Shown here in pieces: positions 44,752-52,923 of a stretch of 64,000 nucleotides of DNA (its first letter is position 1; every line of letters begins with the position of its first letter). Source of the DNA: a bacterium (GTDB lineage: Bacteria > Planctomycetota > UBA1135 > UBA2386); NCBI GenBank assembly GCA_030432695.1, contig JAUILN010000017.1:124001-188000 (forward strand), given 5' to 3'. The notes beneath the pieces are model-generated. The model made no database searches, was not told the DNA's origin, and saw only the letters and a list, made by a program, of their open reading frames with translations. Both the position numbers and the translations under genes were made by a program.

Positions 44752-45345
44752 GTGACCCGGCGACGACTCGACCCGCAGGCCTTCGCATCCGTGCCGACGA
44801 TCCCGGCGCTCTCGGTGGCGCTGGGGGTCTCGCCGGCGCAGGTGCAGCGGTTCATCGCCGAGGGGATCCCGCGGGCCGAGGACAAGTCGTTCCCGCTTCC
44901 GGCGGTCATCAACTGGCTGCAGGAGCGGGCGCTGCGGCGGGGCGAGGGCAAGAGGGCGCGCGATCCGGCCGACGACGACGAGGACGACGCGGAGGCGCCG
45001 CGGTCTTGGAAGGTGCGGAAGGAGCGGGCGCAGGCGCTCCGCTACGAGTTCGACCTCGAGGCGAAGCGGCAGGGGTGGCTCGAGCGCGACCAGGTCGAGG
45101 CGGCGTTCGCCGGGCGGCTGCAGCTCGTCGCCGAAGGCCTGAAGAACCTCGCGAGCTACCTGGGGAAGCGGCTCAGTCTGTCGTCGCGCGAGCAGCAGGT
45201 CGTCGATGAGACCGCCGACCGGCTGATCGCCGCCTACCGTGGCGGGAGCATCGTCGAGCAGGTGGAGCAGTGGCAGGAGTCCGCCTCGGGCTCCGGCCGG
45301 ATCACGCGCGGTCGCGGGCGGCCGCGGAGGAAGGGCACGGCATGA
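44752..45345 (+). CDS. Phage terminase small subunit (DNA-packaging recognition)
   Basis: 197 residues from GTG 44752. The N-terminal HTH (FASVPTIPALSVALGVSPAQ, VQRFIAEGIPRAEDKSFPLP, AVINWLQ) resembles lambda Nu1-type recognition domains. An acidic linker and helical oligomerisation part follow (DLEAKRQGWLERDQVEAAFA). It recognises the packaging site and recruits the large subunit, whose gene overlaps it by ATGA. Confidence 0.8.
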   Translation: MTRRRLDPQAFASVPTIPALSVALGVSPAQVQRFIAEGIPRAEDKSFPLPAVINWLQERALRRGEGKRARDPADDDEDDAEAPRSWKVRKERAQALRYEFDLEAKRQGWLERDQVEAAFAGRLQLVAEGLKNLASYLGKRLSLSSREQQVVDETADRLIAAYRGGSIVEQVEQWQESASGSGRITRGRGRPRRKGTA

Positions 45346-47264
45346 CGGGGCTCGAGGTGCAGGTGCCGGAGTGGTTCCCGTCGGAACTCGCTGCGCTCGC
45401 GCCGCGCTCGAGGGCGCGGTGCTCGGAGTGGTCGGCCGCGCACCGGATGATCCCTGCCGGCGACGCCGCGCACCCGGGGCTCTGGGATCCGTCGCTCGCG
45501 CCGTACGCGGTCGAGGTGCTCGACACGATCAACGACCCGGCGGTCGAGGAGGTCACGGGGATGTTCGGGGCGCAGACCGGCAAGTCGACGATCGGCGAGA
45601 ACATCGTCGGGTTCCTGGTCGCGAACGAGCCGTGCCCGATCATGTGGGTGATGCCGCGCCGGCCGGACTACCACTACGTGCACGGCCGCCGGATCGAGCC
45701 GATGGTCACGAACTCGCCGGCGCTCGCGGCGCAGCTCACCGGGCGCGCCGACGACGTCTCGCAGGAGGGGATCACCTTCCGGGGCTGTCACCTCTACTAC
45801 GCGAACGCCGAGTCGACCGGGTCGCTGAAGTCGCGCACGGTGCGGGTGGTGATCCTCGACGAGGTCGACGAGATGAAGGACGGACCGCAGGGCGATCCGA
45901 CGTCGATCGCCAAGCAGCGGACCAACACCTACGGCGCGCGGCGGAAGGTCTACCGCTGGAGCACGCCGACGTGGAAGCACGGGAAGGTGTTCCAGGCCTG
46001 GGAGAAGTCGGACCGGCGCCGCTACTGGGTGCCGTGCCACGGGTGCGGCCGGTTCCAGACGCTCGAATGGGAGTGCGTGCGCTGGGACGGCGAGAAGGAC
46101 CCGGACAAGGCGCGCGAGGTCGCGCGCTACGTCTGCCCGCACTGTGGGGTCGAGTGGAACGATGCGCAGCGGCAGGACTCGGTTCGGACCGGCGTGTGGG
46201 TTCCCGAGGGCGCCGAGATCGACGAGGACACCGGCCGCGCCGTCGTGCCGACGCCGGCGCGGCACCGCGGCTACCAGCTCTCGACGCTGTATTCGTGCCT
46301 CACCCCGCTGGGCGACCTGGTCGCGCGGTTCCTGACCGAAGACCTGGCCGACTTCACCCGGCAGATCCTCGCGCTCCCGTGGGAGGAGCAGCACGAGGCA
46401 GTCGGCTCCGGCGAGCTTGGGAAGTGCCTGGGCGAGTACGCCGAGGGCGAGGTTCCCGACGAGGCGATCGCTCTCACCGCGGGCGTCGACGTGCAGGGCC
46501 TGAAGCTCGGCCTGTTCTACGTCGTGCGGGCCTGGGGGCCGAAGGGCGAGTCCTGGCTGGTGAAGCGTGGCCGCGTCCGGCACTGGGCGGGCATCGAGGA
46601 GGCGGTCACCGAGGCGGAGTACTGCGGCCGCCGGGTCGACCTGGTGTTCGTCGACTCCGGAGACGGGCGCCGGCAGGACGAGGTCTACGACTTCTGCCGG
46701 CAGGACCCGACGCGCACCCTGCCGTCGAAGGGCCGCGACGAACTCCGCGGCGGGCTGCCGTTCACTGCAACCCCGATCGACAAGAACCCGAACACCGGCG
46801 CGCCGGTGCGCGGTGGGCTGAAGCTCTGGCTGATCAACACGACGCTGTTCAAGGACCAGCTCGCGGCATGCATCGCCGGCGAACGGGAGCCGTGGCACCT
46901 GCCGCGGAACGACGACGGTGCGCTCGATGAGTACCTCGGGCACCTGCGCGCGGAGCAGAAGGTGCGGCGCGGGCAGTCGATGCGCTGGGACCTGAAGCCG
47001 GGCAAGCAGCGGAACGACTACTGGGACTGCGAGGTGCTCGCGCGGGCGGCGTGGTTCCTGCGCTGGGGGCAGTTCGGGAGTCGGTCGGCGCCTCGGGGCG
47101 AAGGGCGCGGCCGGGCGGCGCGGCCGAGGCAGGCGGGTCGGACCGGTTCGAGCGATGCCGACTACGTTGCGCGGGCGGATGCGCAGCGGTCGTCGGTTGC
47201 CGACGGCCGGCGCAGCGGTCGTCGGGAGGGTGGCGGCGGCGGAGGGGGGTGGCTCAACGCATGA
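45342..47264 (+). CDS. Phage terminase large subunit (GpA-like)
   Basis: 640 residues; the start is fixed by ATGA overlap with the small subunit. ATPase: Walker A variant GAQTGKS (76-82) and Walker B VVILDEVDE (169-177). A four-cysteine zinc-binding insert sits between CHGCG and CPHCG. The nuclease region includes TAGVDVQGLKLGLFYVVRAW and VDLVFVDSGDG. The C-terminus has DYWDCEVLARAAW and a Gly/Arg-rich tail. This is the lambda GpA family: it cuts and pumps DNA into the head. It appears intact, unlike the portal gene. Confidence 0.93.
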   Translation: MTGLEVQVPEWFPSELAALAPRSRARCSEWSAAHRMIPAGDAAHPGLWDPSLAPYAVEVLDTINDPAVEEVTGMFGAQTGKSTIGENIVGFLVANEPCPIMWVMPRRPDYHYVHGRRIEPMVTNSPALAAQLTGRADDVSQEGITFRGCHLYYANAESTGSLKSRTVRVVILDEVDEMKDGPQGDPTSIAKQRTNTYGARRKVYRWSTPTWKHGKVFQAWEKSDRRRYWVPCHGCGRFQTLEWECVRWDGEKDPDKAREVARYVCPHCGVEWNDAQRQDSVRTGVWVPEGAEIDEDTGRAVVPTPARHRGYQLSTLYSCLTPLGDLVARFLTEDLADFTRQILALPWEEQHEAVGSGELGKCLGEYAEGEVPDEAIALTAGVDVQGLKLGLFYVVRAWGPKGESWLVKRGRVRHWAGIEEAVTEAEYCGRRVDLVFVDSGDGRRQDEVYDFCRQDPTRTLPSKGRDELRGGLPFTATPIDKNPNTGAPVRGGLKLWLINTTLFKDQLAACIAGEREPWHLPRNDDGALDEYLGHLRAEQKVRRGQSMRWDLKPGKQRNDYWDCEVLARAAWFLRWGQFGSRSAPRGEGRGRAARPRQAGRTGSSDADYVARADAQRSSVADGRRSGRREGGGGGGGWLNA

Positions 47265-47533
47265 CTGGCGACCGTTCGTGGATCACTGGGCGACGCTGCG
47301 AGGATTCGCCGGGCCGGCCGCGCCGGTGCTCTGGACCGCGTGGATCCACTCAGCTTCCTATCGTCGAACTTGAGCCCGGCCCACCCGGGTGGTCTCCGCG
47401 GAACGTCGAGTGCGTGGTGTGCGGCTCGATTCGGACCCGCAACTACGGCCGCGGCCGGTGCGGGGTGAAGCGGTACTACGCGTGCCGAGACTGCGGCGAG
47501 CAGTTCCTGGTCGTCTTGCTGGATCGGGCATAA
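47261..47533 (+). CDS. Small zinc-ribbon protein of the packaging module
   Basis: 90 residues; ATG 47261 overlaps the terminase stop (ATGA). The C-terminal half has two CxxC knuckles (VECVVCGSIRTRNYGRGRCG, YYACRDCGEQFLV), a nucleic-acid-binding zinc ribbon. Small zinc-ribbon proteins next to terminases are common in phages. The role may be regulation or packaging, and which one is not known. Confidence 0.65.
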   Translation: MTGDRSWITGRRCEDSPGRPRRCSGPRGSTQLPIVELEPGPPGWSPRNVECVVCGSIRTRNYGRGRCGVKRYYACRDCGEQFLVVLLDRA

Positions 47534-47911
47534 CGAGCAGGGCTGAATTACGTCGTAAGTTATTGCTGCGACATCTCGACGAGAACTAGAGACCGCATCA
47601 TGGAGGCTACCGTCCTCTGTTCCGCGTGGGGCGCGGCGATGACTCGTGAAGCGCGGCGCTACCCGGTGAGATGAAGTGATACATCGTGAAACGTGATGGC
47701 ACTTGGTCGACCGCGGTGGTGCCCGGCAGTAGTCTGATCAGCGCGCGGTACAATGCCATGCAAGAACGACCCCGACCGGCGTCGACGCCGGTCGGGGTCC
47801 GGGTTGGTCTGAGGCGGCAGGCCCCAGACCGGCGCGCGGATGGGTGTCGGGCGCTGCTCCTGGGTGACATCAGATGGCAGCGGTCGACGCCCAACCTTCC
47901 CATCCGCCCGG
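47534..47911. other. Lower-G+C intergenic stretch after the zinc-ribbon gene
   Basis: No supported gene. It includes a strong hairpin (47768-47799), annotated separately. The sequence ATTACGTCGTAAGTTATTG near 47548 is unusually AT-rich for this genome. Confidence 0.4.
47768..47799 (-). terminator. Hairpin with 14-bp perfect stem; likely intrinsic terminator
   Basis: GACCCCGACCGGCG, loop TCGA, CGCCGGTCGGGGTC. On the minus strand it is followed by GTTCTTG, a modest U tract. That orientation places it 113 nt downstream of the 40-residue minus-strand gene. Confidence 0.6.
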
Positions 47912-48034
47912 TCAATGACCGGAAACGAGGCTGGCGATGTCGGCCAGTGCGCCGATCACTGCGCAGATCGCAGTGATGATGGCGACAACCGTCAACGCCC
48001 TGCCGGCCTCCCGCGAGACTCGCGGTCGGTTCAT
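47912..48034 (-). CDS. 40-residue single-pass membrane peptide
   Basis: It reads MNRPRVSREAGRALTVVAII followed by TAICAVIGALADIASLVSGH. The start is basic and polar, with one transmembrane helix and a short tail. No clear ribosome site. The downstream strong hairpin terminator in the same direction supports expression. Comparable small basic-hydrophobic proteins occur elsewhere in this island. Confidence 0.5.
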   Translation of the reverse strand: MNRPRVSREAGRALTVVAIITAICAVIGALADIASLVSGH

Positions 48035-48363
48035 CGGATGTCGGCGGCACGTAGTGACGCCGAACGAGTCTCAGTATGCAGTCGGTAATGGCCGAGGAAA
48101 GGCCGACTGCGCGCTCGGTGTCGGCGCGGCTCTGGACAATCTGTGGAAGGACTCTTGATCTGAAGGAGAGTCGTTTCCCTAACAGGGCCTGACGAAAGGG
48201 CTCGCGCTCTCTGCTCCCGGGATGCCCTTTGGGCATATGTTTCTCGGCATTCTTGGTGAATCCCAAGAGAGCCGCTGAGCCACCTCGCGCCGGAGACCCG
48301 TCCTGTTCAGCGCGCGGAACGTGGTTCCCGATCCCTTGTGCGCGGTGACGCACCCTCCTCATC
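48035..48363. other. Intergenic stretch before the gpW-like gene
   Basis: No supported gene on either strand. It contains AT-rich patches (GGGCATATGTTTCTCGGCAT near 48232) that could hold promoters for the gpW-like gene or the minus-strand peptide. Confidence 0.4.
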
Positions 48364-48576
48364 GTGGCAGTCACGGTGCAGCAGGAACTCGACGCGGTCC
48401 GCGAGGCGCTCATGCGCGCCTCGGCGACCGGCGGCGTGACCACCGTCAACCACCCTGACGGCACGAGCTACACGCGCGACCTGGCCTGGCTCGAGAAGCG
48501 CGAGCGCACCCTCCTCGCGCGCCTGGCGCGCTCGCGATCCGGCGGGGGCCGCCTGTTCGGAGGGTTCCGCCGGTGA
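48364..48576 (+). CDS. gpW-like head-completion protein
   Basis: 70 residues from GTG 48364. The pattern VQQELDAVREALMRASATGG, VTTVNHPDGTSYTRDLAWLE and KRERTLLARLA fits the lambda gpW family (~68 residues), which closes the head before tail joining. Its stop overlaps the portal start (GTGA). Confidence 0.72.
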   Translation: MAVTVQQELDAVREALMRASATGGVTTVNHPDGTSYTRDLAWLEKRERTLLARLARSRSGGGRLFGGFRR

Positions 48577-49690
48577 ACCTGCTCGAGCGGGCGATCGCCT
48601 CGCTGGCGCCGTCCTGGGCGGCCTCCCGCGCCGCGAGCCGGGCGAAGCTCGATGGCTTCCGGGCGATGTCGCGCGCCTACGACGGCGCGCGGCGGGACCG
48701 GCTCTACGGCAACTGGCACGGCGGCGGCGACTCCGCGGACGCGGCGCTGCTGCAGGCGCTCCCGCAGCTCCGGCAGCGGTGCCGCGACCTCAACCGGAAC
48801 AACCCGATCGCCGCGGCGATCACCAACGGCATTGTCCGGAACGTGGTCGGCTCCGGGATGCGCGTGCAGTCGCTGATCGACGCCGAAGCCGCCGGCGTCT
48901 CCGTTGAGGAAGCCCGGAAGCTCGGCCGGATCGCCGAGGGGCTGTTCTGGCGCTGGGAGCAGTTCGCCGCGGCCGATGAGCGTACGGACTTCGCCGGGCT
49001 GCAGCGGCTCGCGCAGCGGAAGAAGACCGAGGACGGCGAGGTGTTCGCGAGGGGCGTGCTGGTCGATCGACCCGGCCGGCCGTTCCGCACGGCGATCGAG
49101 GTGATCGAGGCCGACCGGGTGCAGACGCCGGGGTCGATCGACGACGACCGACAGCGATATCCGAGACTGCGCCGGCGTGGTGCTCGGCCGGTCCAGGGCC
49201 GGTCGCCTACCACGTCCTGCTGCAGCACCCGGGCGACGGGCACCTGCGCCGCGGCGCGACGCAGCGGAAGTTCCGGAAGGTCGCCGCGTGGGACGGGCAG
49301 GGGGGCCGGGCGATGGTCCACCTTGACCTGGGTGAAGCGGCCGGGGCAGACCCGCGGCGAGCCGCGGCTCGCGCCGGTGATGACCTCGCTCCACGACCTC
49401 GGGCAGGTGCTCGAGGCCGAGCGGGTCGCGAAGCGGATCGAGGCGTGCCTGGCGGGGTTCATCAAGCGCGACCCGAGCACCTGGACGATGTCCGTGGGCG
49501 CGAAGGACCCCGAGACCGGCGGGATGCGGGTCGACTTCGAGCCGGGGATGTTCGAGATGCTGCTGCCGGGCGAGTCGACCGACCTGGTGCAGTCGAACCG
49601 GCCGGGCACGACCTTCGACCTGTACGTCGAGCGGATGGTGCGGTGTCTCGGCGCGGTGGTCGAGTGCAGGCGTTTCGGTGCGGCTAGAGT
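48573..49690 (+). pseudogene. Phage portal protein (lambda gpB-like), frameshifted and truncated
   Basis: The first ~190 codons are intact (LRQRCRDLNRNNPIAAAITN, VRNVVGSGMRVQS, RFDGEVF-like TEDGEVFARGV). Between about 49140 and 49325 the coding sense moves through other frames (SDIRD; GPVAYHVLLQHPGDGHLRRG; RKVAAWDG), then returns with VKRPGQTRGEP. It stops resembling portals after YVERMVRCLGAVV, where ~130-150 residues are missing. The locus cannot give a working portal, so the phage module is dead unless complemented. Confidence 0.75.
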
Positions 49691-49698
49691 GAGCCGCG

Positions 49699-49989
49699 AT
49701 GGATCTAGCTGGGGTTCGGGCCGTCCTCGAGGCGCACCGCGCGGAGCTTCTCGCGCAGGGAGTCTCCTCGCTCCGCGTCTTCGGCTCGGTCGCTCGGGCC
49801 GAAGCAAGGCCCGACAGCGACATGGACATGCTGGTGGAGTTCGAACGACCGGTGGGGTTGTTCGCGCTCGTCGAACTGCAGCTCCAGTTGGAGGAATGGC
49901 TGGGCTGCCCGGTCGATCTCGGAACTCCGGAGAGTTTGCGGCCTTCGATCCGCAGCCATGTTCTCCAGGAGGCCGTGCGCGTCGCGTAG
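49699..49989 (+). CDS. Minimal nucleotidyltransferase (MntA-type antitoxin-like)
   Basis: 96 residues. The NTase motif GSVARAEARPDSDMDMLV (29-46) holds the GS and DxD residues of the pol-beta superfamily. The C-terminus EWLGCPVDLGTPESLRPSIR...LQEAVRVA is complete. Such proteins usually AMPylate a HEPN toxin encoded next door (MntA/HepT). No HEPN gene follows here, so it is an orphan. It starts 9 bp after the broken portal sequence. Confidence 0.85.
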   Translation: MDLAGVRAVLEAHRAELLAQGVSSLRVFGSVARAEARPDSDMDMLVEFERPVGLFALVELQLQLEEWLGCPVDLGTPESLRPSIRSHVLQEAVRVA

Positions 49990-50165
49990 CGGCTGGGTGC
50001 TCCGAGTCGAGGGTCTGCTCGAGCGCGAGCGCCTCCTTGCTGTGCTCACGTTCGCGCGGTCTGCGGGGGATCCGAAGGCCCTGTGCGCGACGGTCGCGGA
50101 ACGGTCGACGTCGGCATCGATCCCGCCCCGGTAGGTTGGTCTCCCTCGTTCCCGCCCACCAAGCA

Positions 50166-50204
50166 AGAAGCCCGCAGCACGCCATCAGCGCACTGCGGGC
50201 TTCT
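50166..50204 (-). terminator. Intrinsic terminator downstream of the tRNA gene
   Basis: A 12-bp stem AGAAGCCCGCAG / CTGCGGGCTTCT with a 15-nt loop. On the minus strand it begins 10 nt after the tRNA CCA end and is followed by TGCTTGG. Confidence 0.75.
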
Positions 50205-50213
50205 CTCTCGAAC

Positions 50214-50289
<76 letters not shown>

Positions 50290-50450
50290 GTGAGGCGGGG
50301 ATCGTGGCGTCGGGCGGGCGGGGAGTCAAGAGGGCGGGTGCGGGGCCGGACGGTCGAAAACCTGGGGGGTGGGGCACGTTGCTCCGGCTCGCTCGTAGCC
50401 AACCGGCCAACATGCTCTGAACCCTCAACTCGCCCCTCAGGATCGCGGTC

Positions 50451-50660
50451 GTGGTCCTGGCCATCGCAGTCGGCTTCGCGCTGCAGCACTTCCTGGGCTA
50501 CCAGCAGGCGCCGCTGTTCGGGTTCCTGGTCGGGCTGGTGGTGGCGCGGTTGGTGCCGTCGCCGAAGAGTTGTCCGCTGCCGGGGCGGCCGCAGGTGTCG
50601 GATCGGGAGGGCGCGGGACCTGACTCGGAGGGTGCGAAGGGCGATCATGCGGGGTCATGA
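50451..50660 (+). CDS. Small membrane protein upstream of the selenoprotein gene
   Basis: 69 residues from GTG 50451. One hydrophobic helical region (VLAIAVGFALQHFLGYQQAP, LFGFLVGLVVARLVPS) precedes a polar tail. Its stop overlaps the selenoprotein ATG (ATGA), so the two are translationally coupled. Function unknown. Confidence 0.6.
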   Translation: MVLAIAVGFALQHFLGYQQAPLFGFLVGLVVARLVPSPKSCPLPGRPQVSDREGAGPDSEGAKGDHAGS

Positions 50661-51925
50661 ACCGCTTCGCGCCGCTGGTGGCCCCGTTGCTGATGACCCT
50701 GTGGGTCGCGTTCGCCGTCTCGCCCTGCGGGGCTCAGGAATCCACCTCGTGCGCCGAGGCGCGTGAGTTCGTCGTTCCCGACCTCGACGAGCTCGCGGCG
50801 GAGACGATCCCTTGGCGGACCACCTTCCGGCAGGGCGCGCTGGAGGCCGACGCGCTCGATCGACCGGTGCTGCTCTGGGCGATGAACGGGCATCCGCTCG
50901 GCTGCACCTGAAACAATGGTGTCCGCGACCGGCAGTTGGCCTGGTCGAACCCGCGATTGATCGAGTTGTCGGAGCGCTTCGTGCCGTGTGCCGACGAGGT
51001 GTGGCGGCTGCAGAACGGCAAGGACTTCGAGTGTGCGCTGTTCCGCCGGTTCTCGGAGCAGGGGCATTACCGCGAGCACGAGTCGACGCGGCAGGGGGTC
51101 TACGTGGCGACTCCCAATGGGCGGTTCCTCGGCTCGGTGAATACGCGCAACGTCGACAAGCTCGAGGAGGTGCTGCGCGGGGCGCTGGCGAAGTGGGAGG
51201 CGCTGAGTCCCGCGGAGCGGTCGCTGCCGGAGAAGGAACGCGAGGAGCTGGCGAAGCTCTGGCGGTGGGACGACGAGTATCCGGAGGACGGGCTGGTCCT
51301 CGAAGTGCTGGTGCGCGACCTGCCGCGGACCGAGGCCGCGCAGCGCGCGTTCGAGGAGCGGCAGCGGCGCATGCCGCAATGGGCGCGTTGGACCGACGGG
51401 GCGTGGAACCGGGATTGGGCCTGGTTCCGCAAGGAGGAGGCCCAGCAGTGGTTGCCGCAGGGCGGGATCGAGGTGGGCCGGGAGTACCCGGTGCCTGCGC
51501 CGGTGGTGGAGCGGCTGGTGCGCTACAACCTGGTCGACTGCGTGCGCGGGCAGACCGACGGGTATCGCGCGGACGACGTGGAGCGCGCGGAGCTGACGGC
51601 GCGGGTCGAGGCGGTCGACGACGGGTCGGTCTCGTTGAGCTTCGTCGGCGGTTCGCGCTGCGTGGTCGAGGGCGGCGACTGGCCGCGGTCGTTCGTCACC
51701 GAGATCGAGGGTGCGGCAACCTGGGATCGCGAGGCGGAGCGCTTCACGGCCTTCGAGCTGGTGGCGGTCGGTGAACGCTCCGGTCGGACGCGGTTCAACG
51801 GGCGGCAGGACGACGAGGGTGCGGCGCCGATCGGCGTGGTGCTGCGGCTTGCCGCCGAAGACGCGCCGCATGTGGCTCCGGTCGCGGTGTCGCGCTACGG
51901 GTGGCAGCCGAGGGCGCGGCGGTGA
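50657..51925 (+). CDS. Exported thioredoxin-like selenoprotein (in-frame TGA = Sec85)
   Basis: 422 residues if TGA 50909-50911 is read as selenocysteine. The first 84 codons and the next 337 are in the same frame and make one protein. It has a signal peptide (about 1-26, ending CGAQ). A thioredoxin-like start follows (ALEADALDRPVLLWAMNGHP), then LGC83-T-U85-NNG in the redox-site position. The fold continues with SNPRLIELSERFVPCADEVW and GVYVATPNGRFLGSVN. The C-terminal ~200 residues (WARWTDGAWNRDWAWFRKEE; DVERAELTARVEAVDDGSVS) are unassigned. A SECIS-like hairpin lies just after the TGA. If TGA is stop, the result is an 84-residue truncated peptide and a headless second ORF. Confidence 0.82.
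50926..50947 (+). promoter_or_regulatory. Candidate bacterial SECIS hairpin
   Basis: CGACC-GGC, loop AGTTG, GCC-T-GGTCG: eight base pairs with one bulged T, and a five-base apical loop that contains GU 24-25 nt after the TGA. Distance, short stem and GU loop match what SelB-dependent elements need. The bulge is on the 3' side rather than the 5' side seen in the fdhF element. Confidence 0.6.
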
Positions 51926-52911
51926 GGCGGAAGGTCGGAAGCGGGTTCGTCTCGGCGCTGCTGTTCGCGTCCCTTGCTCCGGCGCAGGCCGCGCGCGAGC
52001 TGGAGGGTGTCGAGTCGGCGACCGTGAGCATCGAGACCGCGCGGTCGTGCGTGACCGTTGGCTGGCCGGGGCGCTTCGATTGGGGCGCGGGCGAACGGGT
52101 CGATCAGCAGGTGTTGGCGGATCGGGTGGCCGGCTACGTCGGTGCGGTCTGCGCGGAGTTCGACGCGCTGTTCGGTGCCGCGTTGGACGAACCCGAGGTC
52201 GAGCAGGGCGGCACCACTGCCGACGACGCGGAGCTGCAGCGGCGCGACGGTCGGTCGGGATTGCGGTTGGTGCTGCTGCGCGACGGCGACGACGCACGCC
52301 GCGTGGCGAGGAAGATGGTCGGCATCGAGTTGCACGGGCTGGCGGTGCTCGGACTCGATGGGCGGAATGCGGCGGTGCTGCGTCTCGATGCCAAGGAGGT
52401 GGGGGAGGGCGATGCGCTGCGCGGACTGCTCGGGCACGTGGTGGCGCGGTTGCTGTTGGCGCAACGGCTCGGGTCGTCGCCCGGGGAAGCCGGGCATGGC
52501 TGGATCGAGGCCGGGGTCGCGGCGCGCTTCGAGGCGCGGGCGGGAGTCGAGCAAGCCGAGGGGATGCGGCCGAATCTGTTCGTCGGCTTCGGCGAGCGGG
52601 TCTGGCGGCCGGAGACGACCTACGGGCGTGGTGATTGGGCGGTGGCGGCGCGGGAGCAGCTCGAGAGCGGCAGGTTGCCCGTGCTCGCGGACCTGCTGGG
52701 GCTGCCGCCGGAGGAGATGGACCTGGAGGCGTGGGCCGCGGCGCGGGCGTTCGTCGAGTTCCTGCTGGTGGAGGAGCGCGGGGGCGAGCGGCTGTTGGAG
52801 GTCGCGCGGCGGGTGGTCGCCGGGGAGGCGGCGCTCGAGGTTCTGGCGGCGGTCTATCCGGGCGACGAGCCGTTGGAGCAGCGCTTCCACGACTGGCTGC
52901 GCGCGGGCTGA
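51922..52911 (+). CDS. Exported protein, probable degenerate peptidase-like domain
   Basis: 329 residues from GTG 51922, in GTGA overlap with the selenoprotein stop. The signal peptide ends near APAQA. The central part (LRGLLGHVVARLLLAQRLGS, GHGWIEAGVAARFEARAGVE) has the layout of DUF1570/gluzincin-like planctomycete proteins. The metal-binding HExxH is replaced by GHVVAR, so it is unlikely to be catalytic. It is the third gene of the overlapping operon with the selenoprotein. Confidence 0.65.
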   Translation: MRRKVGSGFVSALLFASLAPAQAARELEGVESATVSIETARSCVTVGWPGRFDWGAGERVDQQVLADRVAGYVGAVCAEFDALFGAALDEPEVEQGGTTADDAELQRRDGRSGLRLVLLRDGDDARRVARKMVGIELHGLAVLGLDGRNAAVLRLDAKEVGEGDALRGLLGHVVARLLLAQRLGSSPGEAGHGWIEAGVAARFEARAGVEQAEGMRPNLFVGFGERVWRPETTYGRGDWAVAAREQLESGRLPVLADLLGLPPEEMDLEAWAAARAFVEFLLVEERGGERLLEVARRVVAGEAALEVLAAVYPGDEPLEQRFHDWLRAG

Positions 52912-52923
52912 TCCGGCTCGGTC

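Noticed and set aside
45234..46943. Long 569-codon minus-strand frame opposite the terminase large subunit
   Set aside because: It is composed of Arg/Pro/Gly-rich sequence mirroring the terminase codons; the terminase has all family motifs, so this is an artefact of high G+C.
50657..50911. Simple nonsense mutation instead of selenocysteine
   Set aside because: The downstream frame has kept full coding quality over ~340 codons with intact overlap to the next gene, the TGA sits at the redox site next to Cys83, and a hairpin follows. Decay remains the alternative to test.
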